Below, one piece after another: positions 9,388 through 18,578 of a stretch of DNA of 36,964 nucleotides. Within the stretch, counting starts at the first letter, position 1, and each line of letters begins with the position of its first letter. Below the pieces are notes generated by a model. The model was not told the origin of the DNA and made no database searches. It worked only from the letters and a program-made list of their open reading frames with translations. The stretch comes from Fragilaria crotonensis. Taxonomy: Eukaryota; Bacillariophyta; Fragilariophyceae; Fragilariales; Fragilariaceae. The position numbers were made by a program, and so were the translations under genes. The stretch lies in NCBI GenBank assembly GCA_022925895.1, contig JAKSYS010000625.1, positions 1 through 36,964 of the forward strand. Direction: 5' to 3'.

Positions 9388-9489
9388 TGTTATGTTGCAC
9401 GTTGATTTAAGGAATACATAAAGATGATCTATGTGATGAACACAACGTTTCGCTGCTCCTGCCGACCTTTTCCTTGGAACACACCCAGC

Positions 9490-9938
9490 AATGTCTGGGA
9501 TCCGACAGTCTTGGATTCGTTGCATTTGCCAATACACTGAAAATCGGGCTGAACGAAAGCCATTGGACGAATGGATGCACGGAATCGAATTCGAATTGGG
9601 ATAGGTTTTATTTCCCTAGGGCAGAACCACCAGGAAGTGCTAGAGAGGTGTTGGCGATGGGATTGAACCAGTTCTTGGCGGCACTGGCACTACTCTCAGC
9701 TAATCAGTTCAAAAGTGACCAAATCAGAACATGTCGGTTGACAAGAATGACCAGCGCAAATCCAAAAAGTCGAATGAGACATGCTGTGAAGCAAAGATAC
9801 AGCGCCATTCTACTGTGCACACTCGGGGTTGAACAAGGCTACGAAACGTTGGACATCGAGGAGCCTCGACCATTGATTGCGATGACGATAACACCTTGGC
9901 TGCTATTGTGCCTATTGGCCTTATTCTTTCCGATCTAA
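9490..9938 (+). pseudogene. Orphan C-terminal fragment of ANK-kinase family
   Basis: Pieces in different frames match the C-terminal region found downstream of the kinase gene at 34250-34590. They are ENRAERKPLDEW-like sequence (9535-9580), GLNQFLAALALLSANQFK (9663-9713, versus GLNRSLTAFALLSANQFK), SVDKNDQR (around 9737-9760, out of frame) and a later part ending in EEPRPLIAMTITPW. No ATG or intact frame exists. Relative to the sister copy near 22563, one A is missing in TTGCCAAATAC. It is a fossil piece lying behind a gene that has no kinase. Confidence 0.6.
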
Positions 9939-10510
9939 AATCATTCATTTCTTGAGCAATCCGAAATGGTGAAGACTTTTCTTCCTTCTGCGGTTAGGTG
10001 GCATTGACTGCAAGGCTGGAGCATAGTGTGATGTTCTTCTTGGTTGAGGATTAGGCCATGCCAATTGAAAGATGTGGTCATAAGCGCATGCTTGACGGAG
10101 GCGGAGCATTCCTGTGAATCGCCGAAAGGAAAGCACGAATAGTTCCAGTCCGCCTTCTGAATTGAACTCCCATTTGGGTGAAAAGAATGAATGAGGCTCA
10201 CTATGAAGGGTGCGCCTGGCGTCCATGTTTTTGCGCGTCTTTTGAGACGCTGGTTGAGCAGCAAAATGATACCTTGGTAGGATACGTTGGCATGGATTAC
10301 ACACATTCGGAATGAACCGTATACATAGGAGTAACAACACCACTGGAATGACACATGAATCTGCGATTCCAAGAGCAAACGACGACGACGACTGCCCGAT
10401 TTCTTCTCGGCATGTTGGAACTCGTGGAGGAATGCTCGTCATGGACCTCCTCGTCTCGTCACAGATTGATGGGTGCCAAGTGAAATCTGAACTGAACATG
10501 CTGGGTCGAA
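9939..10510. repeat. Duplicated intergenic block, copy 1
   Basis: This block is similar to 15965-16660 and 22985-23700. Shared landmarks are CTGCGGTT..GGTGGCATTGACTGCAAGG, GCATGGAT..ACACATTCGG.AATGAACCGTATACATA, and a CCACCGGAATGACAC-like motif. This copy is the most diverged. Frames open on either strand are not conserved among the three copies, so I call no gene. Confidence 0.65.
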
Positions 10511-10915
10511 ATTGCACCAGTAGATGTGAATGCCAAAGATACTGATGGTCGCAATGGCTCTCATCTGGGCAAGTAATGTGAATTGCTAGATGTTTTCAAT
10601 GGCAGAGATGATATTGGCAGCACGCCCCTTATCTTGGCGGATGATAAACGTTTGCACCACGATGAGCTGTGTATGAATGTTGCGGATAACGACGGAAATC
10701 CTGCCCGCATTGTGGCAGGTAAAAGGGACGTTTTGGAGCTGATGGTAGAGTTATTGGAGGACGTAACAGTGGATCTGAATGCCGGCAATATCGATTGTGC
10801 GATGGTGCGTGTCGTCGATCGTCTGCCGATAGATTTGCTTTGCAACAACGACGGTGGAATTTTCATAAGGTTACGATCGTCAACTTGTCATCATAATTGT
10901 TCTTGCACTCAGTAA
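10511..10915 (+). pseudogene. Decayed ankyrin-repeat fragment
   Basis: PVDVNAKDTDGRNG at 10519-10560 is a recognisable ANK start. It is followed, in changing frames, by DDIGSTPLILADDKR, DNDGNPARIVAGKR and VELLEDVTVDLNAGNID, which keep the spacing of ANK loops but not the consensus helices. There is no good start codon. The NAKDTDG style is closer to the kinase-linked ANK arrays (28886 onward) than to genes A-C. Confidence 0.5.
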
Positions 10916-11159
10916 TTTGCCATGGGGAGACCTGGCCTACTGGAGCAGATTAGAACTACGATCCACACCTGCGAATCGATGTACAGTGATATGTGACAAC
11001 AAGGCCCGCAAGTTGTAGCATGTGAATCTCCTACGTCGTTTGGGGGGATCTATCATAGGTACGAAAGAGAATTTGTCACCACGAGCACGATGGGAAACAA
11101 GTGCTCGTGTAGATGTGGTCCCAATGTCCAATAGGTATACAGATGTACAGTACATGTAG
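10916..11159. other. Intergenic, no gene seen
   Basis: Unremarkable sequence between an ANK fossil and the upstream block of gene D1. Confidence 0.5.
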
Positions 11160-11387
11160 GTTGTTCATGTCTAGGGGGGTACGGCAAAGTCGTTAATGAC
11201 GTTTGTCGATACTAAGTTTCTTCAATCCTACAGCAAATTCCATACAAACGACCACTTGTTACTTATCTTATCACACCATCTGTTGCCGTAGGGTTGAGTT
11301 CTCAGAAATATTCCTGTTGTTCGAATCAGCAGCAACACAACCTCAATTTGTTCCTTCTTGTTTCTGAACTAAGTCGACCACTTCCGC
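11160..11387 (+). promoter_or_regulatory. Conserved upstream block of gene D1
   Basis: This block is similar to 24958-25187 upstream of D2. Landmarks in order are TTCATGTCT, GGGTACGGCAAAGTCG, ATACAAACGACCACTTG, TACTTATC..ATCACAC, GAAATATTC and TCGACCACTTCCGCA next to the ATG. The length and spacing of the matches suggest a promoter and 5'-UTR duplicated with the gene. Confidence 0.5.
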
Positions 11388-12152
11388 ATGATGTCGCCGA
11401 CGACAAGTTCGACTACGGTGCGCGGTGAAGAAGTGTCTAGCCCATTCGATGCTGATGCTGCCCTGCTCGAAGATGTTTTGAAGGGGAATCGAGAGGAACA
11501 CCTCTTTGAAGAGATGATGGAACTCGCTGTTGACGCGGAAGATTATCCGCCCGTGATATTTGGTTGGCAGAACGTAGAAGTCTTCGTTCAGTCTATTCAG
11601 GCCGCTCACGCACAAGCTGCTGCCCCAGGAGGTGTGCCACTACCACCTGATCCCCTTGGTCTTGCAGCTGCAGGAGTGAACGTGCAGAATTTCAAGCAAG
11701 CCGTGCTCGAATACGCACGAGTTTCAGGAGCTCCGGCTCGTCTCGGCACCACGTGTCTTCCATGCTCCTCTCTAGCACAGTTCGGCCAAGTGTTTTCTAA
11801 GCTGGCAAGCCTGAACCATGAGCCGTGGATCCAGCGCATCATTGCCGTCGGGGTGCCAAACTCGCTTCCAATCGCACGCGTCTACGTGCCTCAACCTGGT
11901 ACGAATATCTTAGAAAGAGCCACGGATCAACTCCCGAATAGCTTGTGGGGACAGAACAGTTCGGTCCATGAAAGACCTAGTCGATCTTTTTTCAAGCGAT
12001 CAGTTGTTATGAGTTTTTTTCGATCCAGCGATGGCAACTCTCTACATTCCTGCATATTTTACCGTCTCATTGCATGTTGGTCTTACATTCTTTCGGAACA
12101 TGGTTTTACGCTTATCAAGCCGACGATTTGGAGCGCAATCGCTTGCAGGTAG
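11388..12152 (+). CDS. D1, unrecognised small-protein family
   Basis: I do not recognise this family. The window holds three members: D1, D2 (25188) and the fragment D3 (34591). D1 and D2 share DADxALLEDVLKGN, HLFxxMMELAV, AEDYP, WQNVEVFVQ, a Pro-rich LPPDPLGL, NVQNF, AVLEYAR, ARLGTTCLPCSS, NHEPWIQRI, AVGVPNSL and NILER. The protein looks soluble and partly helical, with no signal peptide. D1 uses an ATG doublet (11388/11391) followed by a Ser/Thr-rich stretch absent from D2. D2 and D3 stop right after PNSLW, but D1 has GGACAGAAC in place of the stop and reads about 55 residues further into what is 3'-UTR in its sisters. That tail (SFFKRSVVMSFF...) is probably not selected. Relations between D and the C-terminal region of the kinase family (a GGLPLPPDPLGL-like segment) are possible but unproven. 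Confidence 0.7.
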   Translation: MMSPTTSSTTVRGEEVSSPFDADAALLEDVLKGNREEHLFEEMMELAVDAEDYPPVIFGWQNVEVFVQSIQAAHAQAAAPGGVPLPPDPLGLAAAGVNVQNFKQAVLEYARVSGAPARLGTTCLPCSSLAQFGQVFSKLASLNHEPWIQRIIAVGVPNSLPIARVYVPQPGTNILERATDQLPNSLWGQNSSVHERPSRSFFKRSVVMSFFRSSDGNSLHSCIFYRLIACWSYILSEHGFTLIKPTIWSAIACR

Positions 12153-12487
12153 CGATTCAGGAGAGACGATATAGATTGCCTTTGAGTAAGCTCGCAGCAC
12201 TCTACTAGTAGAAGCACCACCAAATCACTACTCGAGTAACATCTTGAATAAAGTGAAACTTGTACCAATCAGAATGCTCTGGGTCGGTTACTACTGTCGA
12301 ACTGGAGTATGAGACTGAACGACGGTAGAAAGTACTAATACAAGTACATGTACTGTACATACATGAAGGTGCGTGACAGGCAGGTGTCAGTACTGTGACG
12401 TCATGATAGGCGTCATTGAGCAACTGCATTCAAGATACTAAGTACTGTATATATTTTATATATGCATAGTCCGAACCTATTTCAGTC
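12153..12487. other. Intergenic upstream of ANK gene B
   Basis: No gene is seen. AAGTACATGTACTGTACAT (about 12340-12362) is rich in GTAC palindromes like the 5280-6300 repeats. A TATATA-rich stretch at 12446-12465 could include a core promoter for gene B. Confidence 0.4.
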
Positions 12488-12568
12488 ATGGGTAAGGAGA
12501 CATTTGCACCCAAAAAAAAAGTTCTCATTCATCATCACCTTTGTTGCTGTGTATCGAAAGCCCAACCC

Positions 12569-15364
12569 ATGCCGTTGAAAGAAAATGATCTAAAGTTGAT
12601 TAGCAGTGCCTTTTATGGTAATCTGCAGGAGGTTCGTGACCTTTTACGAGCCGGAGCCAATGTGAATGATCAACGTGATAGTGATGGTGTAACTGCCCTC
12701 TACATGACGAGTCAAAAGGGCCATTTGGATGTTGTCCGCGAGTTGCTCCGGAATAACGATGTGGATGTGAATCTCCGACGCACTGATGATGGTGGTTCAA
12801 CAGCCCTATACATTGCGAGTTGTAATGGCCATATGGAAGTCGTCTGCGAGCTGCTCCGAAACAACAAGGTGGATGTGAATCTCCCAAAAACCGACGGCAC
12901 GACCGCTCTTTTCATTGGAAGTTGCAATGGTCATGTGGAGGTTGTCCGCGCGTTGCTCGAAAACAAAGAGGTAGATGTGAACCTCCAACGTACTCGTGAT
13001 GGGGTAACAGCACTCTACATGGCTAGTCAAAATGGCCATATGGATGTTGTCCGCGAGTTGCTCCGGAATAACGATGTGGATGTGAATCTCCGACGCACTG
13101 ATGATGGTGGTTCAACAGCCCTATACATTGCGAGTTGTAATGGCCATATGGAAGTCGTCTGCGAGCTGCTCCGAAACAACAAGGTGGATGTGAATCTCCC
13201 AAAAACCGACGGCACGACCGCTCTTTTCCTTGGAAGTTGCAATGGTCATGTGGAGGTTGTCCGCGCGTTGCTCGAAAACAAAGAGGTAGATGTGAACCTC
13301 CAACGTACTGATGATGGAGTAACAGCCCTCTACATGGCGAGTCAAAATGGTCACGTGGAAGTCGTCCGCGAGTTGCTCCAAAACAGCAAGGTGGATGTGA
13401 ATCTCCAACGTACAAATGGTACAACAGCCCTTTACATTGCGAGTTGTAATGGCCACATGGAAGTCGTCTGCGAGCTGCTCCGAAACAACAAGGAGGATGT
13501 GAATCTCCCAAAAACCGACGGTACGACCGCTCTTTTCCTTGGAAGTTGCAATGGTCATGTGGAGGCTGTCCGCGCGTTGCTCGAAAACAAAGAGGTAGAT
13601 GTGAACCTCCAACGTACTGATGATGGGGTAACAGCCCTCTACATGGCGAGTCAAAATGGTCACGTGGAAGTCGTCCGCGAGTTGCTCCAAAACAGCAAGG
13701 TGGATGTGAATCTCCAACGTACAAATGGTACAACAGCCCTTTACATGGCGAGTTACAATGGTCATGTGGAAGTTGTGCGCGATTTGCTCCAACACAGCAA
13801 GGTGGATGTGAATCTCCTTTGTACCGAGGATGGTACAACAGCCCTTAACATTGCGAGCGAACATGGTAATTTGGATGTTGTCCGCGAGTTGCTCCAAAAC
13901 AACAAAGTGGATGTGAATCTCCAATGTGTTGATGGGGTAACAGCCCTTTACATTGCGAGTCAAAATGGCCATTTGGAAGTCGTCCGCGAGTTGCTCGAAA
14001 ACAACAAGGTAGATGTGAACCTCCAGTGTTCTGATGATGGTGTAGCTGCCCTTCACATTGCAAGTTACTGGGGCCATTTGGAAGTCGTCCGCGAGTTGCT
14101 CCGGAATAACGATGTGGATGTGAATCTCCAATGTACGAGGGGTACAACAGCCCTTTATATGGCGAGTCAATTCGGTCATTTGGATGTTGTCCGCGAGTTG
14201 CTCCAAAACAACAAGGTGGATGTGAATCTCCAATGTATTTATGGTGCGACAGCCCTTTACCTTGCGAGTCAAAATGGCCATTTGGATGTTGTCCGCGAGT
14301 TGCTCCAAAACAACAAGGTGGATGTGAATCTCCATTGTATTTATGGTGCGACAGCCCTTTACCTTGCGAGTCAAAATGGCCATTTGGATGTTGTCCGCAA
14401 GTTGCTCGAAAACGAGAGCGTCGATGTGAATCTCCAAATGATTGATGGTGCAACATCTCTTTACGTAGCGTGTCAAGAGGGGAATGTGGAAGTTGCTCGG
14501 GAGTTGCTCCAAAACGACAAAGTTGATGTGAATGTACAAAACACTAATGGTGCAACAGCACTTTATGTAGCGAGTGAATATGGTGATTTGGAAGTTGTCC
14601 GCGAGTTGCTCCAAAACAAGAACGTGGATGTGAATCTCCAACGCAATACTGGGGCAACACCCATTGCCATGGCGAGTGAAGATGGTCATGTGGACGTCGT
14701 CCGCGAGTTTCTCCAAATCAGCCTTGTGGATGTGAATCTCCAATGTACTGATGGTGAAACAGCCCTTTTCCTTGCTAGTCAAAATGGCCATTTGGAAGTC
14801 GTCCGCGAGTTGCTTCGCAACAACAAGGTTGATGTGAATCTCCAATGTACAGACGGTGCAACAGCCCTTTTTATTGCGAGTCAAAAGTGCCATTTGGAAG
14901 TCGTCCGCGAGTTGCTCCGAAACAGCAAGGTGGATGTGAATCTCCAACGTACAAATGGTACAACACCACTTTACGTGGCGAGTTACAATGGTCATGTGGA
15001 AGTTGTCCGCGAGTTGCTCGGGAATGACAAGGTGGATGTGAATCTCCAACTTTCTGACGATGGTACAACCGCACTTGATGTTGCTCGCAAGAAAAAAATT
15101 TATGATGTTGTATGTCTCTTGATGGAGAACACGAAGAGTATGAAGCGTCTCGAGAAGGAATCGCTGAATCGCAACATGGAGGCAGAATGCACGCAGCCTT
15201 CGAACGCGAATTCCAGTCTGCACGATCGCGAAGGCGTTGCGCTCAACAAGAGGGAAAAGGTTGGGTGGAAACGGGTTGGTCGCATCTGTGCTGCTCTGTG
15301 TTGCTGTTTGAAATGCGTTTGCTGTTCGATGAAAAACAAACGTGTGGGTACAAATATTGAGTAG
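12569..15364 (+). CDS. ANK gene B, 24 ankyrin repeats, Cys-rich tail
   Basis: This is the most complete of the three stand-alone ANK genes. From ATG 12569 it encodes 931 residues: a helical cap (LISSAFYGNLQEVRDLL), 24 ankyrin repeats of 34-36 residues ending with TTALDVARKKKIYDVVCLL, and a tail of about 75 residues. The tail contains ECTQ, HDREGVALNKREK and the cluster CAALCCCLKCVCC (seven Cys in 13 residues) flanked by Arg and Lys. Such clusters can be acylated at membranes or bind metal; which applies here is unknown. An in-frame ATG at 12488 would add 27 residues, but 12569 sits where genes A and C start and follows the same CGAAAG.CCAA.CCATG leader. Repeats 1-10 are built from a three-repeat block of 315 bp that is also present in gene C. 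Gene C's tail runs 11 residues further (GDTTLDKARD); gene B has a TAG there instead. Confidence 0.88.
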   Translation: MPLKENDLKLISSAFYGNLQEVRDLLRAGANVNDQRDSDGVTALYMTSQKGHLDVVRELLRNNDVDVNLRRTDDGGSTALYIASCNGHMEVVCELLRNNKVDVNLPKTDGTTALFIGSCNGHVEVVRALLENKEVDVNLQRTRDGVTALYMASQNGHMDVVRELLRNNDVDVNLRRTDDGGSTALYIASCNGHMEVVCELLRNNKVDVNLPKTDGTTALFLGSCNGHVEVVRALLENKEVDVNLQRTDDGVTALYMASQNGHVEVVRELLQNSKVDVNLQRTNGTTALYIASCNGHMEVVCELLRNNKEDVNLPKTDGTTALFLGSCNGHVEAVRALLENKEVDVNLQRTDDGVTALYMASQNGHVEVVRELLQNSKVDVNLQRTNGTTALYMASYNGHVEVVRDLLQHSKVDVNLLCTEDGTTALNIASEHGNLDVVRELLQNNKVDVNLQCVDGVTALYIASQNGHLEVVRELLENNKVDVNLQCSDDGVAALHIASYWGHLEVVRELLRNNDVDVNLQCTRGTTALYMASQFGHLDVVRELLQNNKVDVNLQCIYGATALYLASQNGHLDVVRELLQNNKVDVNLHCIYGATALYLASQNGHLDVVRKLLENESVDVNLQMIDGATSLYVACQEGNVEVARELLQNDKVDVNVQNTNGATALYVASEYGDLEVVRELLQNKNVDVNLQRNTGATPIAMASEDGHVDVVREFLQISLVDVNLQCTDGETALFLASQNGHLEVVRELLRNNKVDVNLQCTDGATALFIASQKCHLEVVRELLRNSKVDVNLQRTNGTTPLYVASYNGHVEVVRELLGNDKVDVNLQLSDDGTTALDVARKKKIYDVVCLLMENTKSMKRLEKESLNRNMEAECTQPSNANSSLHDREGVALNKREKVGWKRVGRICAALCCCLKCVCCSMKNKRVGTNIE
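12751..13696 (+). repeat. 315-bp higher-order ANK triplets in gene B
   Basis: A block of three ANK repeats (LRRTDDGGST, then LPKTDGTTALF, then LQR..DGVTALYMAS types) begins at 12751 and again at 13066, exactly 315 bp apart, with very few base differences. A third, altered round follows to about 13696. Near-identity at silent sites points to recent amplification or gene conversion. Confidence 0.85.
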
Positions 15365-15589
15365 GAGAACGGTGACACAACGCTCGATAAGGCTCGCGAT
15401 TAGGTAAATGTTAAGTTGCACATTCTTTATAAGGGTAGACAACAACAAGATCCATCTGATTTACACAACCTTTTGCTGCTCCCGTGGACCTTTCCTTAGG
15501 ATACATCCAGCGATATCTTGTTCCCAATAATCTTAAATCTGGTGTATTTGCACCTGTTGAGTCGCCGCTCTTCTGAACGCTTATCTTCG
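15365..15589. other. Downstream DNA of ANK gene B
   Basis: It begins with GGTGACACAACGCTCGATAAGGCTCGCGA, without its final bases shown here in full, which is coding tail in gene C and untranslated here. It continues as diverged DNA homologous to 22424-22560. No separate gene is seen. Confidence 0.5.
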
Positions 15590-15964
15590 AGCTGAGCTAT
15601 AGTCATTCGACAAATGGATGCCCGGAATCGAATCCGAATTTGGATACGTTTTAAATTTCTTTTGGGCAGAACTAGCAGCAGATGCGAGAGGGGTTGGCGA
15701 GCGAAAGAGTTGAACCGGTTCTTGGCGGCACTGGCTCTACTGTCCGCAAATCAGTTCAAGCAGTGACCGAATGGGCGACTCCCATGTTGGTTGACAAGAA
15801 CGACGGGCACACTTCCAAGAAGTAGGATCAGACATGCTGTGACACAAAGATACAGCGTCATGATTCTGTGCACACGATTGGTGAACAAAAGCCACGAAAC
15901 GTTGATTGCGATGATGATATCTTGTTTGAAATTGTGCCTCCACTCGTTTCCTTCCTGATCTTCA
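15590..15964 (+). pseudogene. Orphan C-terminal fragment of ANK-kinase family
   Basis: This is homologous to 9530-9938 and 22560-22980 but more diverged. Recognisable landmarks are CGACAAATGGATGCCCGGAAT, written here without its last base, the FLAALALLSANQF coding stretch at about 15722-15760, TTGACAAGAACGACGGGCAC, and GATACAGCG..AT.ATTCTGTGCACAC. Several frame breaks and no start codon are present. It is a third fossil copy in the same position behind a stand-alone ANK gene. Confidence 0.5.
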
Positions 15965-17095
15965 ATCTCTTATTGCTTGAGCAATCAGAAATAGTCAAGT
16001 CTTGTCATCATTCTGCGGTTGAGGTGGCATCGACTGCGAGGTTGGAAAAAAGCACTTGTCTTTTTGAGAATTACACCATGCCAATTGAAACATCTTGGAA
16101 AATGCACAGGCACTTGCCGGAGAGGCATTCCTTCTAATCTCAGAAACAGCCGAACGGAACGCGAATAGGAAGGAAAGCACGTATTCTTCATGTCCGGCGT
16201 CAGAACGGAACTCCCATTTGAGTGAAAGGTACGAATGAGGCTCACTATGAAGTGTGAGCCTGGAGTCGTTGTTCAGCTGGTTGCGCAGCGATATAACTCC
16301 TTGAGTAGGACACGTTGGCATGGATAAAACACATTCGGGAATGAACCGTATACATAGGAGTGACGACACTTCACCACCGGAATGACACGTGGTCCTGCGA
16401 TTCCAAGAGCAAACGACGACGAACGTCGATTCTTCTCGGCTTGTTGGAACTCCTGGTGCCTGTTGGAGTGCCACAAGAACAAACTCTCGTTGCTTTTGTC
16501 ACGGATGATGGGTGCAACGGAACATTTGAACTGAAAATGCTGGGACTACACTTTGGCGCGAGGAGCACTTGTCAATATTGGAATTGGATTCGAATGTTGA
16601 GGTTGCGAAGGCGTGACTTGAAAGATCCTTGTCCGGGGTGACCACCCACTCTCGTGTCGCGTTCACGTAGTTATGTATATATGTGAGTGTGGCTCGTTGC
16701 AGTTGCGCATACGGTTAATCCTCATTTGTTACACACGTGTGGTTCGTCGTGTTCGAATGCATGACTGTATGTGCATATGTTGTGAGGCGCAAAAGCGGAA
16801 GGAGGATTCCAGATACTGTGTCAGTCGCAGTTTCGTTGAAAGGACGAAGTCGACTCAACTTAGCAACTTGCAGAGAAAAGAAATGATTTCATGTCCAAAA
16901 CATGCTTCCAAGCGCCTTCCAACTACTTGCATGCATATATCGGTATGTCACATCCATATATATATAGATGCAGTCGTGATTTCTTGTACGAGTGTCTGTC
17001 ACTCAAAACAAGCAGCAACCCGAGTCGATCCCTCCGAAAACGACGCGTTTCTCATCATGCAAAAACTGGGATTCCACATGTGGTAACTATACAGT
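15965..17095. repeat. Duplicated intergenic block, copy 2
   Basis: Homologous to 22985-24190 along most of its length, with 9939-10510 a more distant copy. The best-conserved part is 16340-16565 against 23400-23605, nearly identical over more than 100 bases. In one frame it reads LLVPVGVPQ, AFVTDDGCNGTFELKMLG and LHFGARST in both copies. No start codon, domain or third-copy conservation supports a protein. The distal part (16760-17090) matches 23810-24190, including CGCAGTTTCG.TGAAAGGAC.AAGTCGACTC. Confidence 0.7.
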
Positions 17096-17327
17096 ATACA
17101 GTACAATCGACACGATCTCACCATTTTGCACGGAAGCCGCGAAGGGAACGACCTCGCATGCATAGCTCTTTTCGTAACGCTGATTGACGAAATAGACCAA
17201 TTATTGTGCTTTGCTGTTGGTATTGTTGATCACTGCTGTTTGTAATTGGGTACCACACAGCAGTGATAATATCCTAGTGAAACGAGGTGAAGGTTCAACG
17301 TACAGTCCATTTGCCAAATACGTGGTG

Positions 17328-18578
17328 ATGATGACACGTACAGAATCCTCCCCATTCAAAGGTGCTACCGATGGAACTCACACTGAGGACCTGATCACGA
17401 TAAAGAGCACCAGCACCAAGATTCCACAGGGTTTGGAGGCAGAGATATTGAAATACTTGAAATTTGAGGATTTGAAACATGGAAATGTTCTCGAGGGTAA
17501 TTCATTGTTTCGAGAGGAAAGCATTTATGAATTTATGGAAGAAACCAACTTTGATGAACCCATTCGTCATATATTCAAAGACTTTGACAATGCTGCTCTA
17601 GTTGATGATGATGGGCTGCGACTGGAATACCTCAAGGCTCTCATGAAAAACAATAACTTTGGGCATTATCTGGAAAACCGCAAGTTAATAATGACACTGG
17701 TCTATTCCTATCCTCTAATGATCCATCGTGTCGTCGATGAGGATTTTTGTAACGGATTTCTGAATTGGCTTATGTTTCAAAGGGAAGATAGTCCTGAAAA
17801 GGAATTTATCTTGGCAAATCGAACTGACTTGTATTCGCTACTGTCAAGAGGTAGTCACACTAACGATCCAAATCAAGGTTATTTGTATCACAATTTGCTA
17901 CCACCTGAACTAGGAGATACTGTGAAGCAATTGATCAAGAGAGGCGACCAACATGCAGCAGATTTGTTTGATCAGCTCATGAGCAATGCGATCATTTCGG
18001 ATTGGTTTTCTCATGATCACCGCCACGGCGGCTTTGATCAAAGCATTCATGAAACGATAAAAGCAGGTCAAACAAAAGTCTTTTTCAAGGATTCGATTTT
18101 CGGAATATTGAGGTCTGATGATCACTCTGAATTGGCAGCTAACTGTGTCAGGAATGACCGTGTGGATATTCTCAATGAATGCTTGACAAAACTTCAAGGG
18201 TTGGAACAATACACTTTTTACGTGTCGACTGTGCGGGAAATTACGAAGCTTGCGTCTGAGGAAAATGATCCTGGATATGTTATCAAACTGGCAAAGGATC
18301 TGATTACAGAAAATTTACAACTCGTGAGAACATCTCCTATTGTGGTGTATGATCTTGTTGGGTCTATTCCTAACTATCCCTCGGAACTACGTTTGGAATT
18401 GCTTAACCATATCTTGAGAAGTGAGACGAATCCTCAATTGACGTCATTGTTGGAATTCATGTTGGCAGAGTACCAGCTGGCCGGGATTGACATCGAAAGG
18501 GAGGAAGCTCTTGAACGAGCTGCACTTTATCGTAATCATGAATATGACCAATTCTTTCTGGATAACTTACCGGATTGA
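17328..18578 (+). CDS. Unrecognised 416-residue protein
   Basis: A clean uninterrupted frame with balanced, globular-looking composition. I do not recognise the family. The ATG at 17328 (MMTRTESSPF) is the first in frame; upstream sequence only adds a TTG-started hydrophobic stretch. The protein looks mostly helical and acidic, with a FREESIYEFMEETNF segment, a central region with LENRKLIMTLVYSYPLMIH, and repeated amphipathic stretches in the C-terminal half (ELAANCVRNDRVDILNECL, VREITKLASEENDPGYVI) that could be ARM/HEAT-like helices; that is only an impression. No signal peptide or membrane segment is seen. It has no relation to the ANK genes around it. Its 3' end, including the stop region, is duplicated at 26205-26330. 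Confidence 0.75.
   Translation: MMTRTESSPFKGATDGTHTEDLITIKSTSTKIPQGLEAEILKYLKFEDLKHGNVLEGNSLFREESIYEFMEETNFDEPIRHIFKDFDNAALVDDDGLRLEYLKALMKNNNFGHYLENRKLIMTLVYSYPLMIHRVVDEDFCNGFLNWLMFQREDSPEKEFILANRTDLYSLLSRGSHTNDPNQGYLYHNLLPPELGDTVKQLIKRGDQHAADLFDQLMSNAIISDWFSHDHRHGGFDQSIHETIKAGQTKVFFKDSIFGILRSDDHSELAANCVRNDRVDILNECLTKLQGLEQYTFYVSTVREITKLASEENDPGYVIKLAKDLITENLQLVRTSPIVVYDLVGSIPNYPSELRLELLNHILRSETNPQLTSLLEFMLAEYQLAGIDIEREEALERAALYRNHEYDQFFLDNLPD

Noticed and set aside
9945-10517. 190-residue minus-strand frame in duplicated intergenic DNA
   Set aside because: The sister copies at 15995-16474 and 23124-23607 are broken at different places and share no conserved protein, so the frame is not maintained.
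13121-15448. A 775-codon open frame on the minus strand opposite ANK gene B
   Set aside because: It mirrors the 102-base ANK repeats, whose antisense happens to lack stops in this frame. Similar antisense frames lie opposite genes A and C. The plus strand has the ANK consensus.
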